A DNA stretch of 34,178 bases from Clavulina sp. PMI_390. Its lineage: Eukaryota; Basidiomycota; Agaricomycetes; Cantharellales; Hydnaceae. This document shows positions 24,224-34,178 of this stretch, one piece after another. Every line of letters begins with the position of its first letter. The stretch's first letter is position 1. The position numbers and the translations under genes are program-made. The stretch is taken from contig WIDE01000089.1 in the NCBI GenBank assembly GCA_015039315.1, forward strand, positions 105,667 through 139,844, read 5' to 3'. Below the pieces are notes generated by a model. That model was not told the DNA's origin. It was given only the letters and a program-made list of their open reading frames with translations, and made no database searches.

Positions 24224-26674
24224 TTACCACCAGAAGTAACTAGGCTTCACCCACTCAGCCTTCCCCTCCATCCCAATGCGGCCGAGCTGGTCCCAATAAT
24301 TAGGTGTAGTATGAGCGTACACTCTGCCGAGGTATGGAATTGTCTGCCAAAACCTGGCCCACCAGATGCGATTCTTCTCGCCTTCCTTGTTCATCGCGCT
24401 CTCTCGCTGTTCGAGCAACTCATCCAGCCCATAATGGCTGTGCATCACAATTTCTACACCGTGGTAGAGGTGGCTGCCACTCGCCATCGGTACTTTGGGA
24501 TGATCACGAAGTTTGAGCTCTGTGCCCTATAAGCAGGCGGCAAAACGAAACAGAACCATGGCGGCTCAATTAGCATAGCGGCACCGACGATGCAAGGCAA
24601 GAAAAAGGCTCTCACGAGGTGTGCGAAACCAAACGCGTTGTCTACAGGAAAGGGTGAGGATCGAGGTTACCAGATGTTAAGCAACCGGAGATTATTGCAC
24701 GTACTTGGTGAAATCGGGATACTTCGATAGTCACCGAGTGCCGGAAGCAAGGTGGCAACTAGGTGGGCACATGCTGTTAGCATTTACTCCAGTTCTAGTA
24801 TGGAGATAAAACTGTAGCACACCGGCATCCCAGTTCGACGTTATGCGCCACATTGTTCTGGGCTCTTCAGGATCCTCCAGCATCTTCGAGTTGAACACTG
24901 GATGTTAACAGAAATAAGTTGTGGGCGTCATAACGGATTCGTATGAACACGGAATCCAACCGCTGACCATCAACGCTGTCCCGGTCAGTCAAGATCGGAG
25001 CTGCAAACATATAAGCATCTCGTAGAATAGCGTCCTCCCCGAGGTCCTTTGGTCGCATGAGCATTCGGGAGTACACAAGGGAGGCAGTTGCGCATCCAAG
25101 AGAATGACCAGTGAACCAAATGTTGATCTATCCCCCCAAAACACCATTAGTAATGCTTCGCTGAATTCATTCATCCGGTTAGGCAAACCTTTGGGCATCC
25201 TTTTACGCCATTGTTCTTCCTCAGCCACATTGCAAGGGATCTAACACCTTTCAGGATGGTGTCGTAGGGGCGGACGCCACCCGTCTTGGTAACATCCTCG
25301 GGGTAAACTCGTTCAAGGAAACCCCTATGGACCTTCTTGAACCCCGGAATATTTGACCCCGCGCTAACCATTTTGGCATCGAAATCAGAAAGCAGTTCGC
25401 CGAACTCTGAAACGAGGATGCATGAAGTATTCAACCAACAATGAAGGTTGTAGATGTACTGACCGATGGGGCTGGTACCTTTGAAGGTGATCACAATCCA
25501 GTTGGATTTAGGATCCCAAAAAACGCCGGCACACTAGAAATTATTCCATTAAGTCAAAATCAATGCGATAACGAGTGTGTGTACGACGATGGACACTCAC
25601 GGCCGAAGATGTGTCATGGAGTTGCGAAAGGAGCTCAAAGTCCATATGATACTTCTTGCAAAATTTGCGGACGGTATGAGAGCCATTATCTAGGAGAGCA
25701 GCCTTCGCTTCGTGGTTCAACTAGTGGGAAGTTTCAGCGTGACAAGGAGTGGTTGTTAGACTCAACCACGTTTACCCGGAGTCGCGATAGTATGGGGTAC
25801 TGACTGCCGGATTTTGGGGGCTGTCAGAAGGCACTAAGACTGTGCTGCAGCCTATTCCCTGGTTCTGAGCCTCAATAGCGGATCGGATAGACTCATTACG
25901 ATGCTCATACATAATTGCCGCAAACTGCAACCTGCAATGTCGCGCGAGCGCAGAGTGAGTGCATAAGATCAACACGGTGAGGAGGCGCAAAAACTCATAC
26001 AGAAGTTTCGAGGCATCGTAGTTGAAGTGACGCTTGTGGTCTTTATCTTTAGAATCCTTAATGTCATGACAGAGGAAATCTTTGGCGACTTCAACTTGAT
26101 GGTCAGTCATTGAGTCGAAGAGATCATCGTCGTCAATGTTTTCATGCCTCGAACCACCCAGATGCCTAATAGAAAGAATATTGGTGAGTAAGTAAGCCCA
26201 ACAAAATTCACAAAGACTAACCGGCGCGCCCAGTTCCAAAACGGAGAGTTTACGGTTATACAAAAGATCAAGCATGCGAGAAGCACGATTGTGCCTCCGA
26301 AAGTGTAAAAATACACAGTGAGGAGGTCATACCATCCCAGGCCACCGAATGTCACGGTAACTCCAAACTCTACCCATGTTTGGAAGAACCAGATGGCATA
26401 GCGCGTGGTATCGAGAAGGACTCGGGCGAAGTAACGAGTCGAAGCAAAGGCTGTAAGCTTGTTGATTGGATTTTGAGCCAAGCCTGTGACCTCCCTGTGA
26501 AGGAGTTCCTTCAGTCTCTCATGGATCTTCTATAAAACAAGGCCAAGGGAGTTAGCCCATGTCCAGCAGAATCTGAAACATACAAGAACGAACGTTCTCA
26601 TCATGCCCATTTGGCAGGGCTGCAGCTTTAAGAGGTTCGGCGGGAGCGACAAGACCGCCTGCCGAGCCAGACAT
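24224..26674 (-). CDS. Membrane-anchored class 3 lipase-like protein, copy B
   Basis: Paralog of copies A and D. Exons: 26674-26594, 26529-26222, 26165-26001, 25931-25805, 25720-25601, 25533-25464, 25406-25189, 25127-24968, 24897-24823, 24758-24705, 24641-24616 and 24526-24224, giving 568 aa. The N-terminal polar tail is shorter (27 aa) and unrelated to that of A or D. Hydrophobic segments lie at about 71-91 and 96-120. The oxyanion-side strand is WIVITFKGTSP, the elbow FTGHSLG has Ser372, and the likely partners are Asp440 (NWDAVATLLPA) and His467 (FAHLGTEL). It ends in the YFWW signature shared with D. Exon 5 is 18 nt shorter than in A and D: the aligned upstream stretch carries an in-frame TAG, and that same TAG now supplies the AG acceptor, so the frame is kept. 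The gene looks functional. A CCAAT and a TATA-like ccaatatatt motif lie about 150 nt upstream on the minus strand. Confidence 0.87.
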
Positions 26675-27830
26675 GTCTGACGGTGGGCTCCAAAGAGGAT
26701 ATCGTCGACGGAGACGTGTGGACGAGGGAGGGCTTGAGGGCTCAAAAGGTACGCGAGGAGATCGTGATAGTCGTACTTCCGAACGCCTTCCCCGAGCACT
26801 GCCTAGTCACATTGACTTGACAGAATATATTGGCCCTCAGTCAATAGGACAGGAGACGCTGGTACACCCCGCAATCACTGGATGAAATAGGGTCCACTGT
26901 GCCTTCGGCTCGAGATGTGACAATACCGAAAGCTCAGATGATCCACCATGTAATGTATAAAAATACATCCATCCTCAGCGCCAAAAACTGGCCGAAAACC
27001 TCGTGCCTGGGGATGCTTCTGCGCCTTGAGCCCTGATTTACACGTTGATGGAATTACGTGCGTGATCCTCATTCTTCGTCTGCTCAGTCTATGAATAGGT
27101 TTGTTTCCTGATCTGTCTCATACAATCATCTGACAGCCATTCAACAGTTATTCGGGACGGGACTGTAAGTCAGTGGATGAACTCCAAGCCGACTAAGAGG
27201 CTCAGAGATCGTGAGAATGACCACTCGCTTGGTGCTACCAGGTTCAGCCCCAGCACTCATTCCCTGAACATATTCAACAATTGAACCCAAGGCCCCAAGG
27301 CAACAGAAGAGTGAGTGATCGGTACACGTGTATCACCATAGCAACCAGAAGAGAGGATCGCGCTTATGCGCATTCACAAATCTTCTGTCTTGTCATTTCA
27401 TCCCCTGCTCCACCCTACGGGCCTTTCAGGGCTCAGTAAAGGATATAAACGACACAAATTGTCACTGTTTGCTAGGAGGCCCGATTTTGAAGCAATGGGA
27501 AAACCTAGAGCCTTTGCTGCATTATGGCATTCACCTTGGCCGTAAATCAATCCGCATTGCTCACTTCCGTCGACCACGTCGATCCCTGTGCACGGCACTT
27601 CTTGGATCACAGCACAAAACTGTGAATGCATTCCTATGATCCATGAACAAAACTGGAGATTCTTCTCATAACACGACGATTCTTGGGTGATTATAGGGTG
27701 AAGGTTCCTAAGACTCACCAGCAAGGGGATTTATTTGAAGTATCACATGGTCGATGGTAAGAAAACGTAACACGGAGCGAATATTTGCTTTCACGGTTTA
27801 TTTATGCTGTCACGCTTGGACGCAGCTAGC
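26675..27830. other. Intergenic, lipase B promoter and downstream flank of pseudogene C
   Basis: About 1.15 kb. The left part is the promoter side of copy B. A minus-strand frame at 27398-27724 has 108 codons and several Cys residues but no ATG at its start and no recognised domain. I see no homology to the other lipase flanks by eye. Confidence 0.45.
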
Positions 27831-27835
27831 GTTTA

Positions 27836-28820
27836 TTCATTCAACGGTGCCTTCGGAGCTAATGGGGTGGTCGAGCTGGTCCAGTAGCGAGGAGTAATAT
27901 AGGAGCAATCAACCTCCCAAGGAAAGGCATTGTTTGCTGGAGGCTTGCCTACTAGATGCAACTTCTCTCATTCTCCTGGTTTAATGTGCTCCTCCGCTCT
28001 GGGAGCAGCCTTTTTGGCTCAAGCGCACGATTTGCATAGATATTCGCGCCACCATAGCTGTGTTTGCCAGTCACTGTAGGTATATTTTTGGGGAATTATA
28101 GAGCTTCAGCTGGATGTTTAGGGAAAGAAAAATAGGTGGGATGAGCTTACCGTATAAATACGATCGCGGCCAAGGAATTCCCTCGCAGCATCGACTACTT
28201 TGTTCGTGATTGAATCAGAGACCTCGCCCTCTATGGAATTAGCGAGGCCAAGCCCTGCATTTCGCCTATGAAACGAATGGTGTAAATTATACGAGACGAG
28301 AAAATGGTCTAGAGAATAAATGGTAGACCCACTTCTCGTATATATAGCTCAACAATGGCGAGTTTGCTATCGTGCAAAAGAGCAAGCATGCGGAGAGCAC
28401 GATTGACCCGAAAGCAAAGAAGAGTGTAGGGAACAGATCGGCGATTGACCATCCACCAAACATAGAAGAGTCACCAAGCTCAGCCCACGTCCTGGCGAGC
28501 CAAACGACATGATGGGAGCTATTGAGAGCAACTCGAAGAAGATAGATCGTCGAAGCGAAGGCGGCCGCCTGATTGAGTGCTGTGGAAGCTAGGTCATTAA
28601 CCTCTTCGTAGTGAAGCCTCCACCAGAAACGATGAGTGTTCTACAAGAGGAGAGCATCAAGTCAGCGTCAGTTCACTGAAGATGGAAACAATAGAGGGTT
28701 GCTAGCCCCAGTTTCAGAAAATTTCTCTGCTGTTTGTTTCCCTCCACCGTCCTTGCTCTCGGGAGCCTCGATTTCTGTAGATTCGAGTCGAGCAGCAAGG
28801 GCGCATACCAAGGTGGGCAT
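27836..28820 (-). pseudogene. Lipase-like pseudogene, copy C (internal deletion, frameshifts, stops)
   Basis: It aligns with copy D from the start codon (28820, MPTLVCALAARLES... against MSISVDAAAARLGP...) through exon 1 (28820-28707), exon 2 (from 28640, both hydrophobic segments recognisable) and the first half of exon 3 (LGLANSIEGE, AAREFLGRD). Near 28161-28166 the similarity jumps directly to the sequence before and within the last exon. All of exons 4-11 are missing, including the GHSLG elbow, the Asp and the His. The intron 1 donor is GC instead of GT. The exon 2/3 junction is out of frame by any good splice sites, and the exon 12 remnant has two adjacent in-frame TAG codons and further shifts. 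It cannot encode an active hydrolase. The TATA-like element and upstream flank are still recognisable. Confidence 0.88.
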
Positions 28821-29680
28821 TTCTGATAATAGACTGGAAAGATGACTTCAGGGGTGGTGAAATCAAGCAGCAGCTAATGTTGAGGGTTTATAAGCCCAGG
28901 CCTTGGATCCCCACGACACATTCCCAAGTTTCAAGCAGGCCTTTACCGAGCAAGTCACGATCACTAACCCGACAAGATCGATTTGTCTCCGCAAAGAACT
29001 AGTAGGACGAGAAACTCCGCCACATCTGAGACTAATTGATAAGGTAAAGCAAAATATGTCCTCGGGGAATAGTTGGCGGTTCCTTCCGAGTAGAATGGGA
29101 GAAGTACATGATACCTTCGCTCGATGTCGTGCCAGATTTATCATCACCAGCATCAAGTCTGGATGCGACCCTCAGCAAATCTCACCAATAATTTCCATTT
29201 CCATATGTGGAGACCCGTTGACGGCCGTCCCGTAGCCCCTATTCGTAGATACTTTTGGGGTTAGTAAGCCATGATGAGACCGCGAGCCGAGCAAGAAATT
29301 ATGCGGTGGCGGGGTGATGTGACAGCTTTGAAAAAGGTAACGATCCACCACTAGCACTTCCAGCTCCACCACCCCTTACACCTTCTCCATGACCGCCAAC
29401 TCTTTTCAGATTGCCTGAAAGATACTATAGTCTTCTATGAGCTGACTGGACCCCATTATTGTGTTCGGATCCCGCCCCCCTAGTCTGAAATCATTGGCGC
29501 CAATCCCCATCCTCTTGGAGCGTAGCTCAGGGTATTTGACAGCGGAGATGTGTTTCCAGAATTCCACAACTCATCGGGTGGTTGCATAAAGGAAGGACCA
29601 ACGGCCCACACATTTGCTATTGTCCCTGACCGCGGTAATCCGTCCGCGTAGCTCAGTAGTGCCAGTGTACACCTGTGCTC
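28821..29680. repeat. Segmental duplication, flank upstream of pseudogene C
   Basis: Diverged but collinear with 33281-34178 upstream of copy D. Shared islands include the TATA-like gggtttataagccc (28884-28897), gaactagtaggacgagaaactccgcc-like sequence near 29000, cagattgcctgaaag near 29408, and a gtagctcag...tatttgacagcg block near 29522. It also holds the C promoter remnant. No gene recognised in it. Confidence 0.7.
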
Positions 29681-30809
29681 AGCGCAATCATCCGGTCCAG
29701 TTTAAGCGCAGCTGGCCAAGGTATCGCCATCCTATCAAAGGTGAAATGATTTCTCCTTTAGGGTAGTTATTTACCCAGGATTTCAAGTCCCATAGTTAGA
29801 TCCTAAGTATCATCGTGCACAGGGGGCATGGGTTCAATGTCGACACAGAAATTCAGAGCGGAGAAAGGCATTCGGCTCCCGATCTTCGTGCTGCACTTTT
29901 GACAGATAACTAAACCGAGGGCGGCAAATTTTTATCAAAATGTCGCGAAGGGGCTTCTCCCATGTTTTTAACGTGCGTCCTGTGTGTATAGAGGAGGGGA
30001 GCCGAGTTGGGAGGGTTTCCGGCCGCGGAAGGTTGTCGCCGAAATATTCCACTGGCCATGAGAGGGGGTCACTGCTCATTGAATTCGTGCCCACGACATC
30101 AAACTAACGGAAGCAGCAACACCAATAAGAGGCTAGGATCGAATTATAAGAAAACGAAAAGTGGCCAGCACAAATCTAATTAGCCGGAGGTAGCGATGAA
30201 CTAGGCGGTGAAAAAATATGACTCGAGTCAACTCGACGACTAATCTCGGAATCGAAGGGAAGAGTGAAATGGGAACATAGTCGCCAAGATACACGAGAAG
30301 GCAATAGGTGGATAGCGCAAGGTGTCTCGGAGGTCTAATACTTACAGGCACCCCTACCATGAGTGGAATGGGGGCAATTTTGAATAGTAGAACTTTTTGT
30401 CGGTGCTGGGCTACGGATTAGAAGGTAGGAGAGAACAGCGGTCATTCCATGTCCCGCTAGGAACCGTTCATAGGTTCATAGACGGGCCAGAGCATAAAAA
30501 GTGTGCTTCTGACTAGAGACGAAAGTCGGAAAATTGGGGACCCTGAGGATTTTTGCCATTACATCGAACGTCCATCAGTTTGTGGCTCCATCTCGAGCTG
30601 GCAGACTGCATCGATGTATTCCAAGTGGTGAAGAAATAACGATCAAGAACTCTTGATGGAGCTTTCGACTTCAGTAGGATATGAAGTTACGAAAGATATA
30701 GTAAATACACACATCACGAAAGGCACATCAGGGACAGAATAGTACTTGGAGGTGTCATGTAATCGAAGGGAAGAGGGATCCACTTAATGACGTCAATCTA
30801 TGCATGCTA
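29681..30809. other. Non-coding spacer between copies C and D
   Basis: About 1.1 kb without a recognisable gene. Two minus-strand frames (29834-30094 and 30133-30360) have no family motifs. A 15-bp perfect direct repeat, aatcgaagggaagag, occurs at 30250-30264 and 30761-30775. The right end is the 3' flank of copy D. Confidence 0.5.
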
Positions 30810-33280
30810 TCACCACCAGAAATAATTAGGTTTTACCCATTCGGCGTCCCCTTCGAGCCCGGTACGGTTGAGTTGGTCCCAGTAATTAGGCGGAGCATGG
30901 GCAATCAACCTCCCAATAGGTGTGGGAAGCTTCTGCCACAAGCGTGCCCACCAGATACGACTCTTCTCGCCGTCCTGATTCAACGCCTTCTCCCGCTCTA
31001 TAAGCAGGTCTTTCAGGGCATACTTGGTTTTAATACCAATTTTTACTCCATAGTAGAGGTGATTCCCTGTCGCTGTTGGCATTTTGGGATAGTCACGGAG
31101 CTTTAGCTCAGTACCCTAGGAAATTGAAGAAAGAAACGAGATCAGCCCAGAATCATCAATAAAATAGATGTAACGCATATAAAAGCGCTCTTACTAGATG
31201 TGCGAATCCAAACGCATTATCTACAGTTTGCAGGTAAGCTATCCATGCCATCAGATTTACAGCAGTCAGGAGATGGACACGTACTTGGCGAAACTGGAAT
31301 ATTTCGATAGTCACCCACGGCAGGGAGTAAAGTGGCGACTGATCAGTGGCGAAAAAGGTCAATAGACTGTGGTGTCAAATCAAATAATTATGTACCAGCA
31401 TCCCAGTTCGACGTGATTCGCCACATAGTCCTCGGCTCCTTAGGGTTTTCCAGCATCTTTGAGTTGAAAGCTATTGATTGAGGTTCAGCTGGTGTTATTG
31501 ACTCGTCCTATTTGACTGTTCATCAACTCACCATCAACGCTATCTCGGTCAGCCAGGATCGGAGCAGCAAACATATAGGCATCACGTAAGACGGACTTTT
31601 CTCCCAAGTCTTTGGGTCGCATCAGCATTCGGCTGTAAACCAATGATGCGGTGGCGCATCCAAGAGAATGGCCAGTGAACCAGATATTGATCTGTTACCG
31701 AGAGTATTGTTAGTGATTTTCCAACGCAAGCCCTAGTATATCGCTAGCCGGACCTTGGGGGATCCGGATAACCCATTGTTGTTCCGCAACCACTTAGCGA
31801 GCGCCTTGACACCCTTCAGAATTGTGTCGTAGGGACGGACGCCACGAGTTTTAGTGACGTCCTCGGGGTAAACGCGTTCAAGGAATCCTCTATGGACTTT
31901 CTTGAACCCAGGAATATTGGACCCAGCGCTGACCATTTTGGCATCAAAATCGGACAGCAGCTCGCCAAACTCTAGAAAAAAACGATCTCTTTCAGCTATT
32001 GCGCCGAGAGGCGAGAGTATGAAAGTCGACCCACCAATGGGACTAGTGCCTTTGAAACTGACAACGATCCAGTTAGACTTGGGTTCCCAGAAAACACCAG
32101 CAAACTATGATTTCGTGCAAATAAGCTTTCTTCAATCATTCAAATTCAAATTACGGCCACCGCGTACTCACAGCGGAAGATGTATCATTGAGCTCCGAAA
32201 GGGGCTCAAATTCGAGATTATGCGTCGTGCAAAATTTGGAGACGGCATCGTTGCCATAATTCGCGAGAGCAGCCTTCACTTTGGCGTCGATGGCATCTAA
32301 GACGCCGTTCTTGAAATGTACACAGATGAGTATGCTAGGAGATTGCCTCGATAATCAGGTGCTAACCGAGGCATTTGATCGATGATCAGGGGTGACGGAT
32401 GAGAACATTGTTCCACCTTGCCTACGCGCCTGAATGGCAGTGCGAATTGATTCATTCCGGTGTTCGTAGACAATTGCTGCTAGTTGCAACCTACAAACGG
32501 ATGAGAGGGTTAGCAAAAAAAAACCGTCATTGGAATGCGCCAATGAGTCGTACAAAAGCTTGGCGGCGTCATAGTTGAAATAGCGCTCTGTATCGCTGTC
32601 CTTTGAATCTGGGCTCGCAATATCACGTCCAAGGAACTCCTTCGCGGCGTCCACTTGTTCTTTCGTGATTGAATCAAAGAGCCCGCCGTTGATAAAGTTA
32701 GCGAGCCCAAGCCCTCCAGCACGCCTAGGAAAAGAACGGTGTAAATTATGTGAAGTCAGAAACGCCATAGAGACTGACTTAGCCGCCCACTTCCGATAGG
32801 TGAAGACCAACAATGGTGAGTTCGCTATCATGCAGAAAATCAAGCATAGCAAGAGCACGACTGATCCTCCAAAAGCGAAGAAGAGTGCCGAGAACAAGTC
32901 GCCGATTCCCAGTCCACTAAACACAGCAGTGACTCCAAACTCGACCCACGTCCCGGTGAACCAAACGAGATAACGAGAGCCATCGAGAGCGACTCGAAGA
33001 AGGTAGTTTGTCGAAGTGAAGGCGGTTGCCTGGTTGAGCATTTTGGAAGCCAAACCATCTACCTCTTCATAGCGAAGCCTCCGCAAGATCTGGTGAATAT
33101 TCTATGGAGAGCATAGGCCAGTCAGTCTTAATTCACTTGAGCAGGACATGAGAGAAAAGGCCGAACTCCAGTCTCAGAATAATTGTCTGTCGGTAGTTTC
33201 TCTTCGTCGCCCGTAGTATTAGGAGCTTCACTTTGTGCAGGCCCGAGTCGAGCAGCAGCGGCGTCCACCGAGATAGACAT
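30810..33280 (-). CDS. Membrane-anchored class 3 lipase-like protein, copy D
   Basis: Intact paralog of A and B and the closest relative of pseudogene C. Exons: 33280-33167, 33101-32779, 32724-32554, 32490-32367, 32309-32172, 32104-32035, 31971-31754, 31691-31532, 31470-31396, 31338-31285, 31220-31195 and 31115-30810, giving 592 aa. A 38-residue polar N-terminal tail precedes two hydrophobic segments (about 82-102 and 106-131). The strand WIVVSFKGTSP leads to the elbow FTGHSLG (Ser395). Likely partners are Asp463 (NWDAVATLLPA) and His490 (FAHLGTEL). The C-terminal block NYWDQLNRTGLEGDAEW ends in YFWW. Intron 1 uses a gttcgg donor and intron 7 gtccgg, both non-standard but supported by the same junctions in the paralogs. 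A TATA-like box lies about 65 nt upstream of the start. Confidence 0.88.
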
Positions 33281-33340
33281 CTTGATGATAGCAGGAAGAT
33301 GATCTCGCTGATGGGGGAATGAGGTAGCAGCGATGGCCGA

Positions 33341-33352
33341 GGGCTTTATATG
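33341..33352 (-). promoter_or_regulatory. TATA-like element of lipase copy D
   Basis: Read on the minus strand it is catataaagccc, about 65 nt upstream of the ATG at 33280. Pseudogene C keeps a matching ttataaaccc at the same relative place (28884-28897), which argues for a conserved core promoter. Confidence 0.5.
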
Positions 33353-34099
33353 CGCGATGGATGGATCCCTATAACATATCTTCGAGAGAAAAGCAGTTTG
33401 CCTACCGAGTAAGCCTCGGCCGCTGTTCCCACAAAATCGACCCGTCTTCACGAAGAACTGGTAGGATGCAGAACTCCGTCGCCTTTCAAGACCAATTGAT
33501 GAGATATATCCTTGGGAAAGAAGTCGGTGGTGCCCGAAACCGTAATTGATACCTTATGAACAGAAAAGTGAACTCACCCACACGACATTCAAGTTTCACC
33601 TGAGATGTCGTGCCTGATGAGTATCACGAGCATCGAGTAAGGGTTCGACCCTCGACTAAATCTTGCGCGTGATTTTTATCAAGCCTTATGTTAAAATCGA
33701 TTGACAGCTGTTGAAATAACTCCTAGTAGCGGACGGCGTTGGGGTTTGTAAGCTATAGTGGGACCATGAGCCGACTACGGAGTCAATCAGTGGTGCAGTG
33801 GCGTGACAATTATCAGAAAGGTAATAAGGCTGGGGCCACCTTCATGACCGCTGGCCCTTATCAGATTGCCTAACCGTAGGCTAACGGATAGAGAAATGTC
33901 CGATGAGTGGACGGGACCGCCCATTCTGGTTAATAATTCCCAAGTGAAATCTTTGTCTATTCGGGTTGAAGTCAACAACGCTAGCTTCTGGCGCTCACTG
34001 TCCATCTTCTGGGGCGTAGCTCAAGTGATTTGACAGCGGGGGTTTGTTTCCACCAACTCAAGCTTGAGGTAGATGCAGCCAATACCCGAGAACCAAAGA

Positions 34100-34116
34100 C
34101 CCCCCCCCCCCCCCCC
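34100..34116. repeat. Poly-C tract (17 C)
   Basis: A run of 17 C residues inside the upstream flank of copy D. The aligned position upstream of C does not show it. Length may be unreliable because homopolymers are error-prone in sequencing. Confidence 0.9.
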
Positions 34117-34178
34117 TTTGTCATTGCAATCTGAGCGTGATAATCAGTCTGAGTAGCTCAGCGCGGGTAGTTTGGACT

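Larger units (their letters stand above)
33281..34178. repeat. Segmental duplication, flank upstream of lipase copy D
   Basis: Partner of 28821-29680, similar in order and orientation relative to the lipase start. It carries the copy D promoter and continues to the window edge, so the full duplication length is not visible. No gene recognised in it. Confidence 0.7.

Noticed and set aside
27398..27724. 108-codon Cys-containing minus-strand frame, considered as a small secreted protein
   Set aside because: The frame starts at a TTG, has no signal peptide, and shows no exons joining it to a better start.
29522..29720. Possible tRNA genes starting at gcgtagctcag
   Set aside because: A D-arm-like start is present but there is no T-arm (ggttcgaatcc type), no acceptor stem and no anticodon stem that pairs.
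30133..30360. 75-codon hydrophobic minus-strand frame in the C-D spacer
   Set aside because: No family motif and no homology to the lipase N-terminal segments; likely chance.
1..34178. CRISPR arrays, insertion sequences, prokaryotic operons
   Set aside because: Introns and gene content are eukaryotic; no spaced repeats or transposase motifs were seen.

Overview
The window is nuclear DNA of a filamentous fungus. Genes carry many short introns (about 50-90 nt, GT...AG) and encode conserved fungal proteins. The protein set and gene style point to a basidiomycete, most likely an Agaricomycete. A Ceratobasidiaceae/Rhizoctonia-like source is a guess I cannot confirm from sequence alone. All gene models are spliced by hand from reading frame, GT/AG sites and family resemblance, so each exon boundary is a prediction.

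Layout, left to right. (1) 2-2053, +: 3' part of a mitochondrial intermediate peptidase (M3 metallopeptidase). (2) 3224-4651, +: a zinc-independent medium-chain dehydrogenase/enoyl-reductase-like protein, 7 exons. (3) 5940-8388, +: membrane-anchored class 3 lipase-like protein, copy A, 12 exons. (4) 8738-11378, -: secreted metallophosphoesterase/5'-nucleotidase-like protein of the yeast YHR202W type, otherwise fully in frame but carrying an in-frame TAG at codon 237. (5) 12064-17025, -: TRAPP complex subunit 11 (foie gras/gryzun), 19 exons, 1287 aa. (6) 17426-22291, -: Bud4/anillin-like protein with a C-terminal PH domain, 1471 aa. (7) 22562-24003, +: RNase P/MRP subunit Pop3-like protein, divergent from gene 6. 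(8) 24224-26674, -: lipase copy B. (9) about 27836-28820, -: lipase copy C, a pseudogene in which the middle of the gene is deleted. (10) 30810-33280, -: lipase copy D, intact. (11) 28821-29680 and 33281-34178: related flanking sequence upstream of C and D, showing that C and D are a tandem segmental duplication that includes the promoter.

The housekeeping block (genes 4-7: secreted phosphoesterase, vesicle tethering, septum/bud-site scaffold, tRNA processing) is flanked by inverted copies of one lipase-like family. The three intact copies keep the same 12-exon architecture, with six consecutive internal exons of identical length (70, 218, 160, 75, 54 and 26 nt). They also share two N-terminal hydrophobic segments and a complete Ser-Asp-His set. 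The locus therefore looks like an actively duplicating and decaying paralog cluster next to stable housekeeping genes. I found no RNA genes, CRISPR arrays or intact transposons.
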